Positions 11,298-24,101 are shown, counted from the first letter of the stretch. The stretch: DNA of 64,000 bases from Chlorella sorokiniana (GCA_025917655.1 CP084614.1:1116001-1180000), one strand, 5' to 3'. The notes: generated by a model not told the origin, from the sequence alone. Made by a program: numbers and translations.

Positions 11298-14200
11298 TCA
11301 CAGCTCGCTGGCGTCGTGGCCCTCGGCGGCGCCGCCCGCCCCGGGGTCTGCTGGCGAGTTTGCGTCGCCGCCTTCGCTGGTCCAGGTGCTGCCCTCCACC
11401 ATGGGGGCCAGCCGCACGTGGAACAGCGACTGGTCGGCCAGCAGGGCCTCCCGCGACAGCTCGCCACGCTGCACAGGCAGGAGGGGGAGGCGGAGGCGTG
11501 TGGATGGAAGCGGGCGCTGGTGCTTGAGCCAGCCCTGCAGCAACCAGGCAGGCCCGGCCGGCAGACCGTCGGGCGGTGGCAGCGCAGCCAGGGGCCCCAC
11601 CTGCACGCGCTCCGCCGCCGCGGTAAACTCCTGGGCCTCGCGGTCCAGGTGGGGCCACTCCGCGATGATGCGGCGCGCGGACTGCAGCTTGGGCTCCTTG
11701 GTCAGCGGGTTGTTGCACAGGTCGATGGTCTTGGCCTGAGGAGGCGGCGAGGGGGGGGGTGCAGGGTTGAGGGTTGCTTGCTGGGAGGGGGAGGGGGCCG
11801 CCAGCCAACAGGCGGAGGGCGCAAGCCCAGGGGGAGCAGCAGGGCTGCACGCCGCCCGACGGATGAGCCAGCGCCGTGCCGGCCGGCCCACCAGCGACCC
11901 CACCTGGGGCCGTGTCTCGCTGCCGCACCACGTCTCGCACCACAGCCACTCGCGCGGCAGGCTGAAGATGGGCACGCCGTGCTGCGGGGCGGGGAGCGGG
12001 GAGCGGCAGGGACACAAAAACAAGGGGTGGGCTGCAGCGCCAGGCTCGCCCGGCATGCTCCTGCTGCCCGGCATTGCGCCGCTAGCATAGACACATAGCG
12101 TGGCCGCGCCCCCGGGGGCCCCCCGCCCCCACACGCGCACCACCACCGACTCCACACACACACCCGCCCACCTCCCCACACAAACACACACACACACACA
12201 CACACCCCACCACCACCGACACCACACACACACAAACCTGCGCGTAGTTGGGCAGGTCCTGGTCCAGGTTGGCCAGGGAGTTGGGGTCCTTGGACAGGCC
12301 GTCGTAAATCACACGCAGGCGGTCCCCCGCAGCCATCTGCCTGCACGGGGGCGGGCCAGCAACCCGGCCGCGTCTCAGCAGCCCGACCACGACCGTCGTG
12401 GACGCCCGGCAGCCCTGCCCTCGACGCGCCCTCACACATGCGCAACCACCCAGCCGCCAGCCCCACCTGAAGCGCTCCAGGTCCACTACGTACAGCGGAA
12501 ATGTGGTACGGCCGGCCCTGCAGGTGGTCCTTCCAGAAGCCCTGCGAGGCACGCGGCAGGTGGGTAGGGCAGGGCCGTGGATGGGTGGCCAGAGCATGCT
12601 GCAGGAGGCAGGAGGGGCCGCAGGGAAGCTGTAGGGGGCATCAATGCCAGGTGGCGGCCCCCTCTCACCGTCTTCCAGAAGCGGAAGCCCTCCATGTCCT
12701 GGTTGTTGTCGCAGAAGGGCGTGTAGCCATAAGGGGCGCCCTGGAGGCGGGGGAAGCGGGGAGGGGTTGGTAGGATGGGGGCTGGGGTTTTGCAAGCCTG
12801 GGGCCAGCTCCATTGGCAGGCAGCACCGCCGGCACACCAGGCAGGCAGTGCACGCGGGCGCTTCCCCGCCCGCATGCCACCCCCTGCCCCCTGCTGCCCC
12901 CGCCGCCCCCCCCAACCTCCACCCACCTGCAGGTCCATGTGCCACAGCTCCCGCAGGTCTGCCCGCACCACCTGGTCGCTGTCGCAGAAGATGACCTGGG
13001 GGGAGAGGGGGGGTGGGTGTGTGTGTGGGGGGGGGGGGGCAATGTAGAAGAACGAGCGCGGGCCAACCCCAGCCACCACAATTAAGGCCTTGCAGCAGGC
13101 CCCGGGCAGCTGTGGACCGGCGGCCGTGTGACTGAGTGGGTGCAGGGGTTGGAAGGCCAGCAGGCGCGCACCTTCTTGAGGCCCAGGGGGAAGAGGACGT
13201 CCAGGAAGAGGATCTTGTAGGCCCAGATGATGCGCTGCTTCTCAGTCTGCTTGTGCAGCCAGCTGGGCCACTTGTAGGTGACAAACCTGGGCGGCGTGGT
13301 GAGAGGGGGAGCAGGTGCGGGGCGGGTCAGGCACGTGGCCAAGCAATGCCAGTGGGTTGCCATGCCTGTAAGCTCAGCGCCGTCTCTGCCACCAGTTTCA
13401 CACGCAAGGGCTGTGCCTGCAAGGCAGCAGCCCTGCAGCGCTCACTCGTAGTCGAAGCCGTACTTCTCGGCCATGAGGGGCACAAAGGCCTTCATCTGCG
13501 GGCCGCAGGGCAGACGCACTGGGCTGCCTGATTGGCAAACGACGCATGCTGGGGCACGCTTGCGCGCAGCCCGCCGCGACGAAACTGTGTCCCAGCGCAA
13601 GCCCTGCCCCCACCTGCGGCGACATGTAGTTCTTGATGAACCAGAACTTGATGCGGGCGGGGGTGCGCTTGATGGCCGACAGCACCATGATCTTCTGCAG
13701 CCGCTCATACCTGCAGTTGGGCGAGGAGGGGGGGGGGGGCTCTTGACGCCAGTGGAACCCCAGGCAAAGGCAAGCAGGCCTGCAGCTCAACAAATCGGCT
13801 TCAAGCGCCTCCGCGCCCCGCGCCCCACCGCCCCCATCACACACATGTGGCCCGAAGCCACGGTGAAGACGTGGATGGTCTCCCGCTCTTCTCCCTCGAC
13901 CGCGGGCGCCGCCACGCCGCTGCCGCCCGTCCAGGAGCTGACCTTGCTCCACAGCGAGCCCTTGCCTGCAGCCAGAAGCCGGGGGGCACGGCCCGGGCAA
14001 AGGTGGGAGCTTGATTCCGGGAGGTTTGGCTTTGGCTGGCGAGCGAGCGAGCTGCGCTGCAGAGGCCACCCTGCCTCTGGCCCGCCTGCCTCGCCCCCAC
14101 CCCCCGCACACACCCTGCCCCTCGTCCTCGTCGCTCTGCAGCACGTCCTCTCGCAGCCGGTCAGCGTGCTTGCGCAGGAAGAGGTGCATGTGCTTGCCGC

Positions 14201-17200
14201 CGAAGCTGGACAGCGCCACAGGCACCTGCGCGCGCGGGGAGCAAGGGGCAGGACTCGCAAAGCGGGCGCAACACGAGCATAAGCCACTTGCTGGGCAGAC
14301 GGATGGCGTGGCAGCGCAGAGGAAAGGTTAAGAGGAGCAGCGTGCCGGCAGCAGGGGCAGACCTGGTGCGAGTCGGCGCCGGCCACCGCCGCCTCGGCGC
14401 GCTGGCCGGAGGAGGAGGCGCCCGTGGAGGAGGCCACCGAGTAGAGCTCGCGGGAGCGGCCTGCAGGGGAGGGCGCAAGCAGGTGGTGACAGGGCGCATG
14501 TGAGGGGCTGAGGGGAGGCGGGCTGCCACGCAGGCACATGAGGGGCCGCTCATCCGCCAGCACATATCTGCGTCTTCAAGGAGAGGCTACCTGGGGCCAG
14601 CTTGAGCTTCCACAGGCCCGGCCGGCTCTTGAGCTGGAAGTAGCCGAGGTTGGACATGACGAGGGTGTCCACAAGCGGCGGCGCATCCTCCGGGGCCGAA
14701 CGCGGGGCCAGCTGGAGCTGCACGCCGCGGGGGTGGATCTGCAGGGGGCAGAGCGGATTCGGTTCGACAACAGTGGGGTAGGGAGCATCAGGCCAGCTCA
14801 AACACAAACAATCATCGTAGATTATAAGCTGGTTAACGAAGGGAGAGAGGGTCGAATCGAAACGTTTGGCGACAATCACGCGTTCTTCAGGAACACTACT
14901 CGTTTGCAGGAAGTAGGGGGATAATCTATAGCAGCAACATTCTCAAGAAAATCTTCTCACTCACGACAGCTCCACCACACTGGTTCAGGTCAACCATGAC
15001 CCCCTGCTCCCCCATTGCATGTTCCTCCCCGCGGCCCGCCCACCTGGTCCCGCATGCGCGCCGCCAGCGAGGCGAGGTCCAGGCACATGCCCGTCAGCAT
15101 GAGCGCCTCCAGCTCAAAGGTGGCCTCCATGGCGCCCCGCCCCCCACCTCCTCCAGTCGCAGGTTGTCGAGGTCGTGCTCCGCCCGCACCGGCTCCACCA
15201 GCCCGCACAGGCAGGGCAGCGGGGGCGATGCGATCAGAGGAGGCGGTGCTGGGTGACACCCAGCCCAGTAAGCAGCAGCGGGGCGTGCGGGAGGGGAGCC
15301 CGTGCCTGCCTCACACGCTTGCAGCTCTCCATCCTCCCCCTCCCTTCCCCCTCCCTTGCCCTCCCCCCCCTTCCGCCGCCCCTTCCTCACCACGGCTCCG
15401 GCTCGTCCATGCCCAGCGTGAGCACCTTGTCAGGGGGCAGCCCCGCAAAGGAGGCGGCCGCAGGCTGTGGCAGGCCCTCGCCGTCTAGGGCGGGCAGCAC
15501 GTAGCGGTAGAAGGTCTTGAGGGGCAGGCTCTCGTGGTCGCGCTGCGCTCGGGGGCGGGGGGGGCAGACAGGTGCGGCGTGAGGCGAGCGCTGCGCCCTG
15601 CACACGGTTTGCCCCGCCAAGCACGCGGCGGAGCTCCCAAGGCGCGTGCACCGGGGCCTGCCGCTGGCACGCCCCAGGTGGTGCGGGAGGCGGGCGCCTT
15701 GCCTGCGGGTTGAGCAGCAGGTCCACCTCAGCGCCCAGCACGGAGCGCAGGAAGGAGAGGAGGGGGCCAGCCGCTGCGCGCCCTGGCTCAGCGGGTTGAG
15801 CACCGCCTGCACCAGCAGCGGCGACGCGCCGTCGTCCCCGGGCGCCGCCAGGTGCACGTGGTTCTTCTGGGTAGCGCGGGCGGAGATGAGCTCGGAGACG
15901 CGGCCGGAGCGGGCATCAACCTTGGGGGGAGTGGAGAGGGGGACAGGCGGAGGCAGGCAGGGGTGCAGGCTTGAAATCGTTGGAGACCAACAGCATGCAG
16001 CCAGCGGCAGGGTTGTGCTGCTGCGGGTGAGAACGCAGCCAGCACCGAGGCCAGGATCACGTGGCAGCAGGCGGGCATGGCGAGGAAAGAAGCGCGGAGC
16101 AGGCACACGCGGGGTGCGGGGGCGCCCGCTCACCTCCACGGGCTTTGCGGCCGCCAGGGCGCTGGACACGGCCGCCACCACGGCCGAGGGGTCGGCGCCG
16201 GGCAGCGCCGCGCCGCCCTGCACAGCCCCCCGCACCAGCTCCAGCGCGCGGCCGCTGAACTGGTTGCGCTGGGCAAACAGCTCCAGCAGCTCAAAGTCGT
16301 GGGGCTCCAGCTCGGGGCCGCGCCGCCCTCGCCCTCGCCCTCGCCCTCGCCGCCCGGCAGCTCCAGCAGGCGCCCGTTGCTGACCACCGCGTTGGCTCCC
16401 GGGCCCAGGCGCAGGCCGGCGCGCACCAGGCGCGCCTGCGAGGCGGCGGCGGCGCCCAGCACCGGGTCCAGGTCGGCCAGCAGGCGGGGCAGGCGCCCCT
16501 CGTACCCCATCGCCTCGTCCAGCTGGGCCAGGCCGAGGGCGGCGGGGGCTGGGGCTGGCGCAGAACCTCGTCCAGCTGCTCCACAAAGTCGATGGGGCCT
16601 GCGATAATATTTAGCTTGTTGATTAGATTGCTGGGGGCGGCAGGCAGGCAGGCAGGGGTACCAGCTGAGTGAGAGGACTTGTCACCCAGAGCGCAGCCTC
16701 CTCTTGCATCCAAACCACCGCACAGCAGCGTCTGTGCGGAAGCTGGGGCGGCGCGGCTCACTTGCGGGGAGCAGGCCGGTGCACACCGCCACCACCACGC
16801 TCTCAATGGGCAGCAGCACATCGGCGGGGCCGCTGCCCGGGCGGGCGCCGCCGCGCCGGTGTTGGCCAGCACCGCCACCCGCCCCGCTGCGCTGCGGTGC
16901 TGCAGCGCGGACGCCACGAGGCGCAGGCCGCGCCGGCTGCGAGCGTCGGCCACCACCCAGTGGGTGACGGCGGCCAGGGGCGCTGCGCCCTGCTGGTCGT
17001 CGTCGTCCGATGCCGCCGCCGCCGCCATGCTGGCCTCCGGCCCAAAGTACTTGAGGAACGCGCCGCCGGCTGCGGGCGGCACGCCCACAGCGGCGATGCC
17101 CAGCAGCGGGCCCGTCAGCGACAGCTGGCGCGCCGGGTACTCGTCTGGCCGGGGGAAGGGGGAGGGAGGGGAGGATGGTGGTCAGGGCCAGCACGGGTGT

Positions 17201-19187
17201 GTTAGCATCCAGGCTGGCGCCCGAGCAGGCACAGCAGGGAGGGAGCAAGGGTGGCAATCGCATGCCACAGAAGGGGGAGGGGGCGCACCAGTCTCCCCTG
17301 AGATGCGCACGTAGCCGGCGGCGGCGTCCAATGGCAGGATGCGCGGGTTGTAGCGCGGGATGGAGCCGTGCAGGCGCAGGATGTCTGCGGGGGGGGCGGG
17401 GGCCGGTGCGGCAGGGTCCCAGGGGGCTTCAGGGCGGCGGCGAGGCAAGCTGTGGGCGCGCCTGCCAATGGTGCCACCTGCCCTGCTCAACCGCTCTTCA
17501 GCAGTTTGCAGCAGCACTGGGCCCCCAATCCGCTCAGGCGCTCTGCATCAACCGCAGCCCCCACCTGCCCAGGCCCCCTTTGTTCCCCCTAAAAATAAAA
17601 ACCAAAAACAACAACAGCCCCACCCACCCTCGTGCAGGTCTGTGCTGTCGTCCGCCAGCCGCTGCATGTAAACATCCTCCTGCACCTGCTGCAGCGCCGC
17701 CTGCACCGCCCCCAGCGTCACCCCCTGCCACCCGCCGCCGCCGTCGTTGGTGGACACGGCGCCGTTGAAGACGAGCACCCCGGCGCGGGCGGGGCCCGCC
17801 AGCCCCGTGGACCCCGCCAGCTCGGCGGCGGCGTCCAGCAGAGCCGACACCTCGGGGAGGCGCAGTGGCCGGGGGCCTCCGCCAGCGCGATGGCCTGAAG
17901 GGTGGGCGGTGACGGGGAGGGGGATCAGGCGGGGCAGGAAGTGTGTGATGTGTGTGTGGTGGTGGTGGGAGGGGGGAGCATTAGGCGGGGCAGGCAGTGT
18001 GTGTGCTTGGGTGGGGGCGAAAGCGCTGGCCGAGGGGAGAAAGCAGAGACAGGGTTAACGCGCAGGTTCCAGTTCCTGCTTCGGGTGCCCCGCGTCGCCT
18101 ACACTGCCTGCACAGCATTGCGGCCAGGCGGTCGACCTGCTGCCCACCTCCGCCGCCGAGCCCTCCACCTCGGCTGCCGTCTGCTCCTGGAGTGCCGCCC
18201 ACTGCTCCTCCGCCGCCTGCCTGGCCGCCGCCCACAGGCGCTCGCCGTAGTCGGCCTGGTCCTCGGCGCCGGCAGGCAGGTGCAGGCGCGCGGCGTACAG
18301 CACGTGCGTGACGGCGCGCCCGCCCAGCGTGGTGTGCAGCAGCGCCAGCAGGCGGCCCATGCGCTCAGACAGCGACGGCGGCTCGTCGGGCCGGGGCCCT
18401 GCGTCGGGCGGGGTGGGGAGGCCAGGCACGTGGGCGGTTGCCTGGTGCTGCCGGGCTCGCCTGCAGCGCCACCCCATAAGCAGCCCCTGCAAGAGGGCGA
18501 TGCGGCGGCGCATGCCCTGGCCGGCGGCTGTACAACGCCGCGAGTAAGCCATGCAGCAGGGCCCTCACCCGCACCGCCGCGCGCCCTGGCCACCCGCTCC
18601 GCCACCACCGGCACCACGCCCATGCGCAGCGGCCAGCTCTGGCCCTCCAGCTGGCCGAGCAGCGCGCCAATCTCAAGGGCGGCGGGGCGGCGGGGTCGAA
18701 CGCGTAGATGGCGTTCAGAACGTTGCGCCGAATCTTGGGCAGGCGGCCTGCTGGCAGGAAGCGCAGCAGGGGCGGAGCAGGCAGGTGGGGGCGCAGCGAT
18801 GGAGGGCGTCAAACGGGCATCGAGCGGCGGGTGGCAGGCAGACGGGGGTGGGGGAGGGGGCGCACACCTGGGTACACCGGCATCAACAGGCTCTGCAGCT
18901 CCCGAGGCCATCGTGCGTACTGCTGGTCCCGCTCCAGGTCGTTGATCTGAAGGGGGAGGGGGCGGCAGCGGGGAGCACGCTGGGTCAACCGGCCGCCAGG
19001 GTGGAGCAGCACCGGCACTACGGCCCTCCAGCGTGTGCAGACAAGCACAAGCTCGTGCGCTGCGCCCTCACGCAGCATGCCCGCCGGCCACCCTGGGGCC
19101 TGCTGCAGGCCCAGGCGCACACTGCACTGCTGCAGGCCCAGGCGCACACTGCACTGCTGCAGGCCCAGGCGCACACTGTACCACACC

Positions 19188-19218
<31 letters not shown>

Positions 19219-19395
19219 CGTGGCGGGGAGGGCTCACCCACGCGATGCCGTCGCCCGCCAGGCGCAGGCGCGGCGCCTCGTCCGCCCCGCCGCCTGGCCC
19301 CGCGCCAGCACCGCCTCCCGCACCTCACTGGGGGCAGCCCCAGCGCGGTCAGCGCGTCGTGCAGGCGCACCTGGTCAAGGGAGGGGGGGCGGGCA

Positions 19396-19429
<34 letters not shown>

Positions 19430-21538
19430 CAAGCAAGCCAGGTGTGTATGCCAGGTGTGAACCAGGGCCGGGCGGGAGGTGCGCTCCTGCACCCGCCACC
19501 CAGCAGCCCGCGCAGCCAATCAACATGCGTAGGCATGCGAGCCGCAGCCCCGGCCGCCCAGCCTGCTTGCGCGGCCTGCCCCCGGCCGCTGTGCGGCCCA
19601 AGCCGCCCTGTTGCCTCCCCCCGCCTGCGGCGCCGCACCTCCCGCGCAGCGTGTCCAGCAGGTTGTGCAGGGAGAGATCGCGGGCGTCGTGCAGCAGGCC
19701 GTTGAGCAGAAGGAAGGATGCGCCCGGAGGAATGTAGCGCTGCAGGCCCTCCACTGCGGGCAGAAAAGCGGGGGCCGTGTGGAGGGGGCAGCTTGTTGGG
19801 TGAGGGGGAGCTAAAGGCGCCAAGGGAGGCGGGAAGCAAGGGATGTGCTGTGCGCAGGCTGCCGCCCCCACCGCCGCACGGCCCCTGCCTCGCCGCCCAC
19901 CTGCCACGCGCAGGCTCTTGCCGTACTTCATCTGTGACAGCTGGCGGGCCAGGCGGGGGAGTCCTGCGCCACCTCCTGCAGCGCGGCCAGCGGGTCGGCG
20001 CCGAAGCTGGCGTTGGCCGCAGCGTTGACGATACGCTGCGCTGCCTGCAGGCCCAGGTTCTTCAGCTTGATCTGCGCAGGAGGAGGGAGGCCCGCAGGCT
20101 GCGGTGAGGTGAACGGTGACCTAGGCAGGCAGCGGGCAAGCCACCTGTGCACCGCTGCCTCTCGACCAGAAGCACAGCACAGCACAGCACAGCACATGAA
20201 ACGGTGGGCCAGCCGAGGCAGCAAGCCAGGCGAGCGATGCGGCTTGCCTGCAAGACGCCGTTGTCCTCTTCCTCCTCCGCCTCCTCCCCCTCCGCCTCGC
20301 CCTCCGCCTCCTCGTCGCCCGCCTCCTCCCCCGGCGCCCTGCTGTCAGCCTGCGGCGGGGCGGCAGCAGGCAAGCTCGCACCGCTGGTCCCGCCACGCTG
20401 CTCGGACCCGTTGCCCAGTCGACCTGCAGCCTCGGCCCTGTGCGGGAGGGGGGTGCTGCACCCAAAGTGCCCGCCCACCTTCTTGCTGTCGTCCTGCGCG
20501 TTGTACTCCATGTTCTTCAGCGCCAGCTCCACGCCGTACCCAGGGATGACCAGCCGCCCCTCGCTGCCCAGCGCGGTGCAGGGGCGCAGCCCGTCAGCGG
20601 CGGCGCAGCCTCCTGCGGGCAACAGCGGGCGCCACGCGTACGCCACGCGCGGCACGATGCCCAGCGCGCCGCCGGCGGCGGCGGCCGCCGCGTCTGTGCG
20701 GGCGGCCGCCGCGGCCAGCACGGCATGCAGTTGGCCGCCGCAGCGGCTGCCCAGCGGGGCGTACAGCTCCACTGAGAGGGCGGCGGGGGAGGAGAGGTTG
20801 AGGGGGGCGCCAGGCTGGCGGGGGGCGCATACACGTGGTCAAACGGGTACACGGCGCCCGCGCCGCCCTCCACCCCCTCCCCGCCGCTCTCCAACAGCTG
20901 CGCCGCCCTGGCCTCCAGCGCCTGTGCTAACGCGACCTCCAGCTCCGCGGCGGCGGTGCACGCGCGCGGCCGCCCAGCAGCGCCCAGCAGCAGGCGCCGC
21001 CGCCGCCTGCACCCGCGTGGCTCTCCTGCGCCAGCTGGCGGAACATCTCCAGGCGGGGGAGTACTGGCGCGCTGCCAGGGACACGGCAAAGAGGCGGGCC
21101 ATGTTGGGGGAGAGATGGGCCACTGCCGCGGCATGGATGCCGGCCCAGCACTGGTGCGGCGTGGGCGCGTCGCCCGCGGCAGGCGCGTCGCGCTGCCAAG
21201 CCTCCACAAACTGCCAAAACAGCGCCGGGTCTTCATCAGCCTGCAAACCCAGGCACATTGTACAACGTTAGCTGGATGGCTCGTCTGCAGAGTTGCACGG
21301 GGTGGCTCCGGCACCAGGGCTCAGCCCAGCAACCCACCAGGAACTCGGCAGCCTCATGAACAAGTGGCGTGCCCTGCCACTTGGCCTGGAGCGTAATTTT
21401 GGCTCCTTTCTTCTCCTTGCGGGCAGCGCGCGCTGCAGAAGGGGCCACAACGATGAGGAGGAGCAGCAGAAGTGCCGTTGCCGCCGCTCCCGTTGGCCTG
21501 CGCCGCACGAGCTTGCATGATCCCAGGGCCGGCGCCAT
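11298..21538 (-). CDS. UGGT: UDP-glucose:glycoprotein glucosyltransferase (UGGT)
   Basis: UGGT is the ER folding sensor that puts one glucose back on N-glycans of misfolded glycoproteins so that they re-enter the calnexin/calreticulin cycle. The start at 21538 gives a signal peptide ([10 protein letters not shown]... with hydrophobic [10 protein letters not shown]), then [18 protein letters not shown], typical of the UGGT N-terminus. The folding-sensor region (thioredoxin-like and beta domains) spreads over many exons, with blocks such as [20 protein letters not shown] (near 20500), [17 protein letters not shown] (near 18720) and [19 protein letters not shown] (near 17350). The GT24 catalytic domain is at 11940-13720. 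Its marks are [51 protein letters not shown] (DxD metal motif), [27 protein letters not shown] and WLWCETWC. The protein ends in HDASEL, not HDEL or KDEL. An acidic Glu/Ala insert lies near 20260-20340. Several one-base frame breaks occur. About 25 exons. Confidence 0.93.
12175..12236. repeat. (CA)n-rich microsatellite in a UGGT intron
   Basis: An imperfect CA/CCA tract on the + strand. On the coding (minus) strand it is a GT tract that begins exactly at the 5' splice site after the [10 protein letters not shown] exon. Confidence 0.85.
19101..19181. repeat. 27-bp tandem repeat, three copies, in a UGGT intron
   Basis: Three head-to-tail copies of a 27-base unit that starts tgctgcaggcccaggcgcac. 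Copies lie at 19101-19127, 19128-19154 and 19155-19181, and the third has one change. It falls between two UGGT exons and is followed at once by an AGCC array. Confidence 0.9.
19189..19216. repeat. (AGCC)n tetranucleotide array
   Basis: Six to seven AGCC units directly after the 27-bp repeat, in the same UGGT intron next to a 5' splice site on the minus strand. Confidence 0.85.
19399..19428. repeat. (GT)15 microsatellite in a UGGT intron
   Basis: A pure GT tract on the + strand. On the UGGT coding strand it is a CA tract about 30 bases upstream of an acceptor. Confidence 0.9.
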
Positions 21539-21855
21539 TGCGGCGCTGCTAAGAAGGGAAGCCCAGGATTTCCCAAGGTGCGCAAGGAGAGCAGAAGCCG
21601 ACTTCCTGAAGCAGCTTGATCGCAACTTTCGTGAACGGAGAGCGATGAATCGGCAGGCTCTTGTGCGTTCAATTGCTGCTGTAGGATCGGTAATGCCACC
21701 TCTTGCCGGGTTGTGGAGTGCAGTTTGAGGTGAGTGTACTGCTGCGGTCGGGCCCAAATGACCATGACGATGGATGCGCATTGCTGTTTGGGAGCAAGAC
21801 ATACCGGCGACGAAAATACCATCTATAGGATTTGATAAACCTCGGAAAACTCAAT
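21539..21855. promoter_or_regulatory. Divergent promoter region, UGGT / eIF2-beta
   Basis: 317 bases separate the two start codons, so both promoters must overlap here. Base composition is more AT-rich than the coding flanks. I see no clear TATA box and no ACGT-core stress element on the UGGT side. Confidence 0.5.
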
Positions 21856-23551
21856 ATGTCGGTGCGTAGGGCCAAGAGCAGGGTGGTGAGCGCCCAAGGA
21901 GCTGATTTATGTATCGATTTAACGCTGTGAATGCACTGTCCGCAGGCCGAGGAGGTGGCAGCAGCGGCTGCAGAGGTGGACAAGCTCACAGGTGATGCTG
22001 GCGGCATGGGCCCGCCTCCGGGCTCGCCCGCAAGTCTTTCAACTTATCATAGGCTCACAGTGGCCGCGGGAGCCGCAGGCTCGCTGCTGTTGCACAGGGC
22101 CTGGCAGAGGCAGGAGGCGGTAGCGGCGGCTGGCAAGTCTCACCGGCTCACCGCAACTTTAGGCTGAGATCTGGAGTTGCCCCGCTTCCCTGACGCAGTG
22201 GAGGAAGATGATGCACTGAACCTAGATTTTGGCAAGAAGAAGAAGAAGAAGAGCAAGGCCAAGGACGCCGAGGCGCCGGCTGAGGGGGCAGAGGGCGCCG
22301 CGCCGCCGCCGCCCGAGGAGGAGGACGACCTGAACCTGGACCTCAGCCTGGGCAAGAAGAAGAAGAAGAAGAAGGCCAAGGCGCGGGCGGAGGACGACTT
22401 TGGCGGCCTGGATGCCGAGGGCGGCGAGGAGGGGACGCAGCGCGCGGGCGGGCTGCCCTGGGAGGGGTCTGACCGCGACTACACGTATGAGGAGCTGCTG
22501 GGTGAGCGCGGCCGGCAGGAATGGGTGCCAACGGCGCTGACCTGGCAAAGCCGCTGCCCTGGCGAGGTGGCCGCCAAAGAACGGCAAGTGGATGTGGGGC
22601 AGCAGCACTGCGCAACGTTGCCGCCGCCGCTCTCTCCCATTGCCGCTCGCTCGCATGTGATGCGCCCGCAGACCGCGTGTTTGGCATCCTCAAGGCCCAC
22701 AACCCGGAGCTGACGGGCGAGCGGCGGCGCACTACGCTGAAGCCGCCGCAGGTGGCGCGTGAGGGCACCAAGAAGACTGTCTTCACCAACTTCATGGAGC
22801 TCTGCAAGTCGATGAACCGCAACCACGAGCACGTGCTGGTGGGTGGGGCCGCGCGCGGCCAAGCAGGGCGCAGACCCCGCCCTTTGTGGCCCCCCAGCGC
22901 TGCTGAGGCTCCTGTTCTTGAACCCGTCCACTTTGTCGGCATTGGCAGCTGGATGCCAGCTGCACCCCGCCCCACCCCCCGCCGCCCCGCCGCCCCCGCA
23001 GCAATTCCTGCTGTCCGAGCTGGGAACCAGCGGCTCCCTGGACGGCACGCAGCGGCTGGTGGTGAAGGGCCGCTTCCTGCCCAAGGCCTTTGAGACCGTG
23101 CTGCGCAGGTGGGGCGCTGCCCCCCGCCACGCAGACTCCACGCACCCAGCTGCGCCCAGCGTGGCCCGGCCTCGCTTGGCTGACTCGCGCTGCCCCGACG
23201 CCCAGCCTGCCTGCCCGCCCCTCCCCTCCCGCGCGCAGGTACATCAACGACTACGTGCTGTGCAACAGCTGCAAGAGCGTGGACACGCTGCTGGACCGCG
23301 ACTCCTCCACCCGCATCATGTTCCTGCGCTGCCAGCAGTGCTCCGCCTCGCGCACCGTGTCGGGTGCGCGCCGCGCCGCCGCTGCGCGCTGCCCGCGGGC
23401 CGGGGCTGTCTGGCCAGCCGCCTGCAGTCTCCAGCTCAGGTTGCTGTGCAAGCCACGGCTAACTATTCCTTCACCCCCGCCCCGCCTTGCAGCCATCAAG
23501 ACCGGTTTCCAGGCGCGCACGGTGTCGCGCAAGAGCCAGCAGACGGGCTGA
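21856..23551 (+). CDS. EIF2S2: Translation initiation factor eIF2 subunit beta
   Basis: eIF2-beta is part of the GTP-dependent complex that brings initiator Met-tRNA to the 40S subunit. Exons 21856-21861 (MS), 21946-21991, 22199-22501, 22672-22838, 23002-23108, 23239-23363 and 23493-23551 join in phase without a frame break. The N-terminal part has two lysine blocks, each preceded by an acidic DDLNLDL-type segment (22213-22278 and 22322-22386); lysine blocks contact eIF5 and eIF2B-epsilon. The core follows: [59 protein letters not shown] and [20 protein letters not shown]. The C2-C2 zinc finger is CNSC (in YVLCNSCKS) and CQQC (in FLRCQQCSA). It ends [19 protein letters not shown]. Two rather than three lysine blocks are visible. 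Confidence 0.96.
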
Positions 23552-24101
23552 GGTGGCGCGTTGTCATGCAGGGCAGGGAAATCTCATGCTTGCCTTGCAT
23601 TGTTTGCTGCCTCATGGTGTCATCCATGCTGCCTGCGGCTCTGGTTGTAATGTGACCAAGCGAAGAAAGGCGGAATGCTGAGGTTGCCTGCTGGCCGTGC
23701 CACAGCCAGCAATCTGACAAGTGAAGATGCCAGAAACTTTGTGGGAACTCCTGTGCCGCTTGCAACGTGTCCTTCTTGCAGAGTGAGTCAGGCAGAAATG
23801 ACGTCCGCCGAATGACGCAGAGCAGGACAGTGCAGGCCAGTCTCATGCTCCCTATATTGTGGCGCGCCCAATTTCAGTAAATTGTTGTGTCATTCGCAGT
23901 TTCCGATTGTTTCCTGTTGCCCGTCGCCGCTCTGTGCCTCCTGCGAAGGGCATAAGGCCTGGCCTTCTTGGTTGCAAGCACGACCTGTTGGCTGTGTGAA
24001 AGTACTTGATCTACCCCTTTTTGTTGTATCCACAGTGTGATCGAACGCTGCCGTGATCGTTCTTTTGCCGGCCACTGTCGCCGCCCATCACCGCACATTT
24101 C
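23552..24101. other. Spacer between eIF2-beta and the RS/KH/J gene
   Basis: This spacer holds the 3' untranslated end of eIF2-beta with a TGTAA at 23646-23650 (95 bases after the stop) and then about 450 bases upstream of the next start. It is more AT-rich than the coding flanks. No gene is seen. Confidence 0.5.
23646..23650 (+). terminator. TGTAA polyadenylation signal for eIF2-beta
   Basis: TGTAA 95 bases downstream of the stop codon, the expected place for a green-algal poly(A) signal. Confidence 0.65.
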
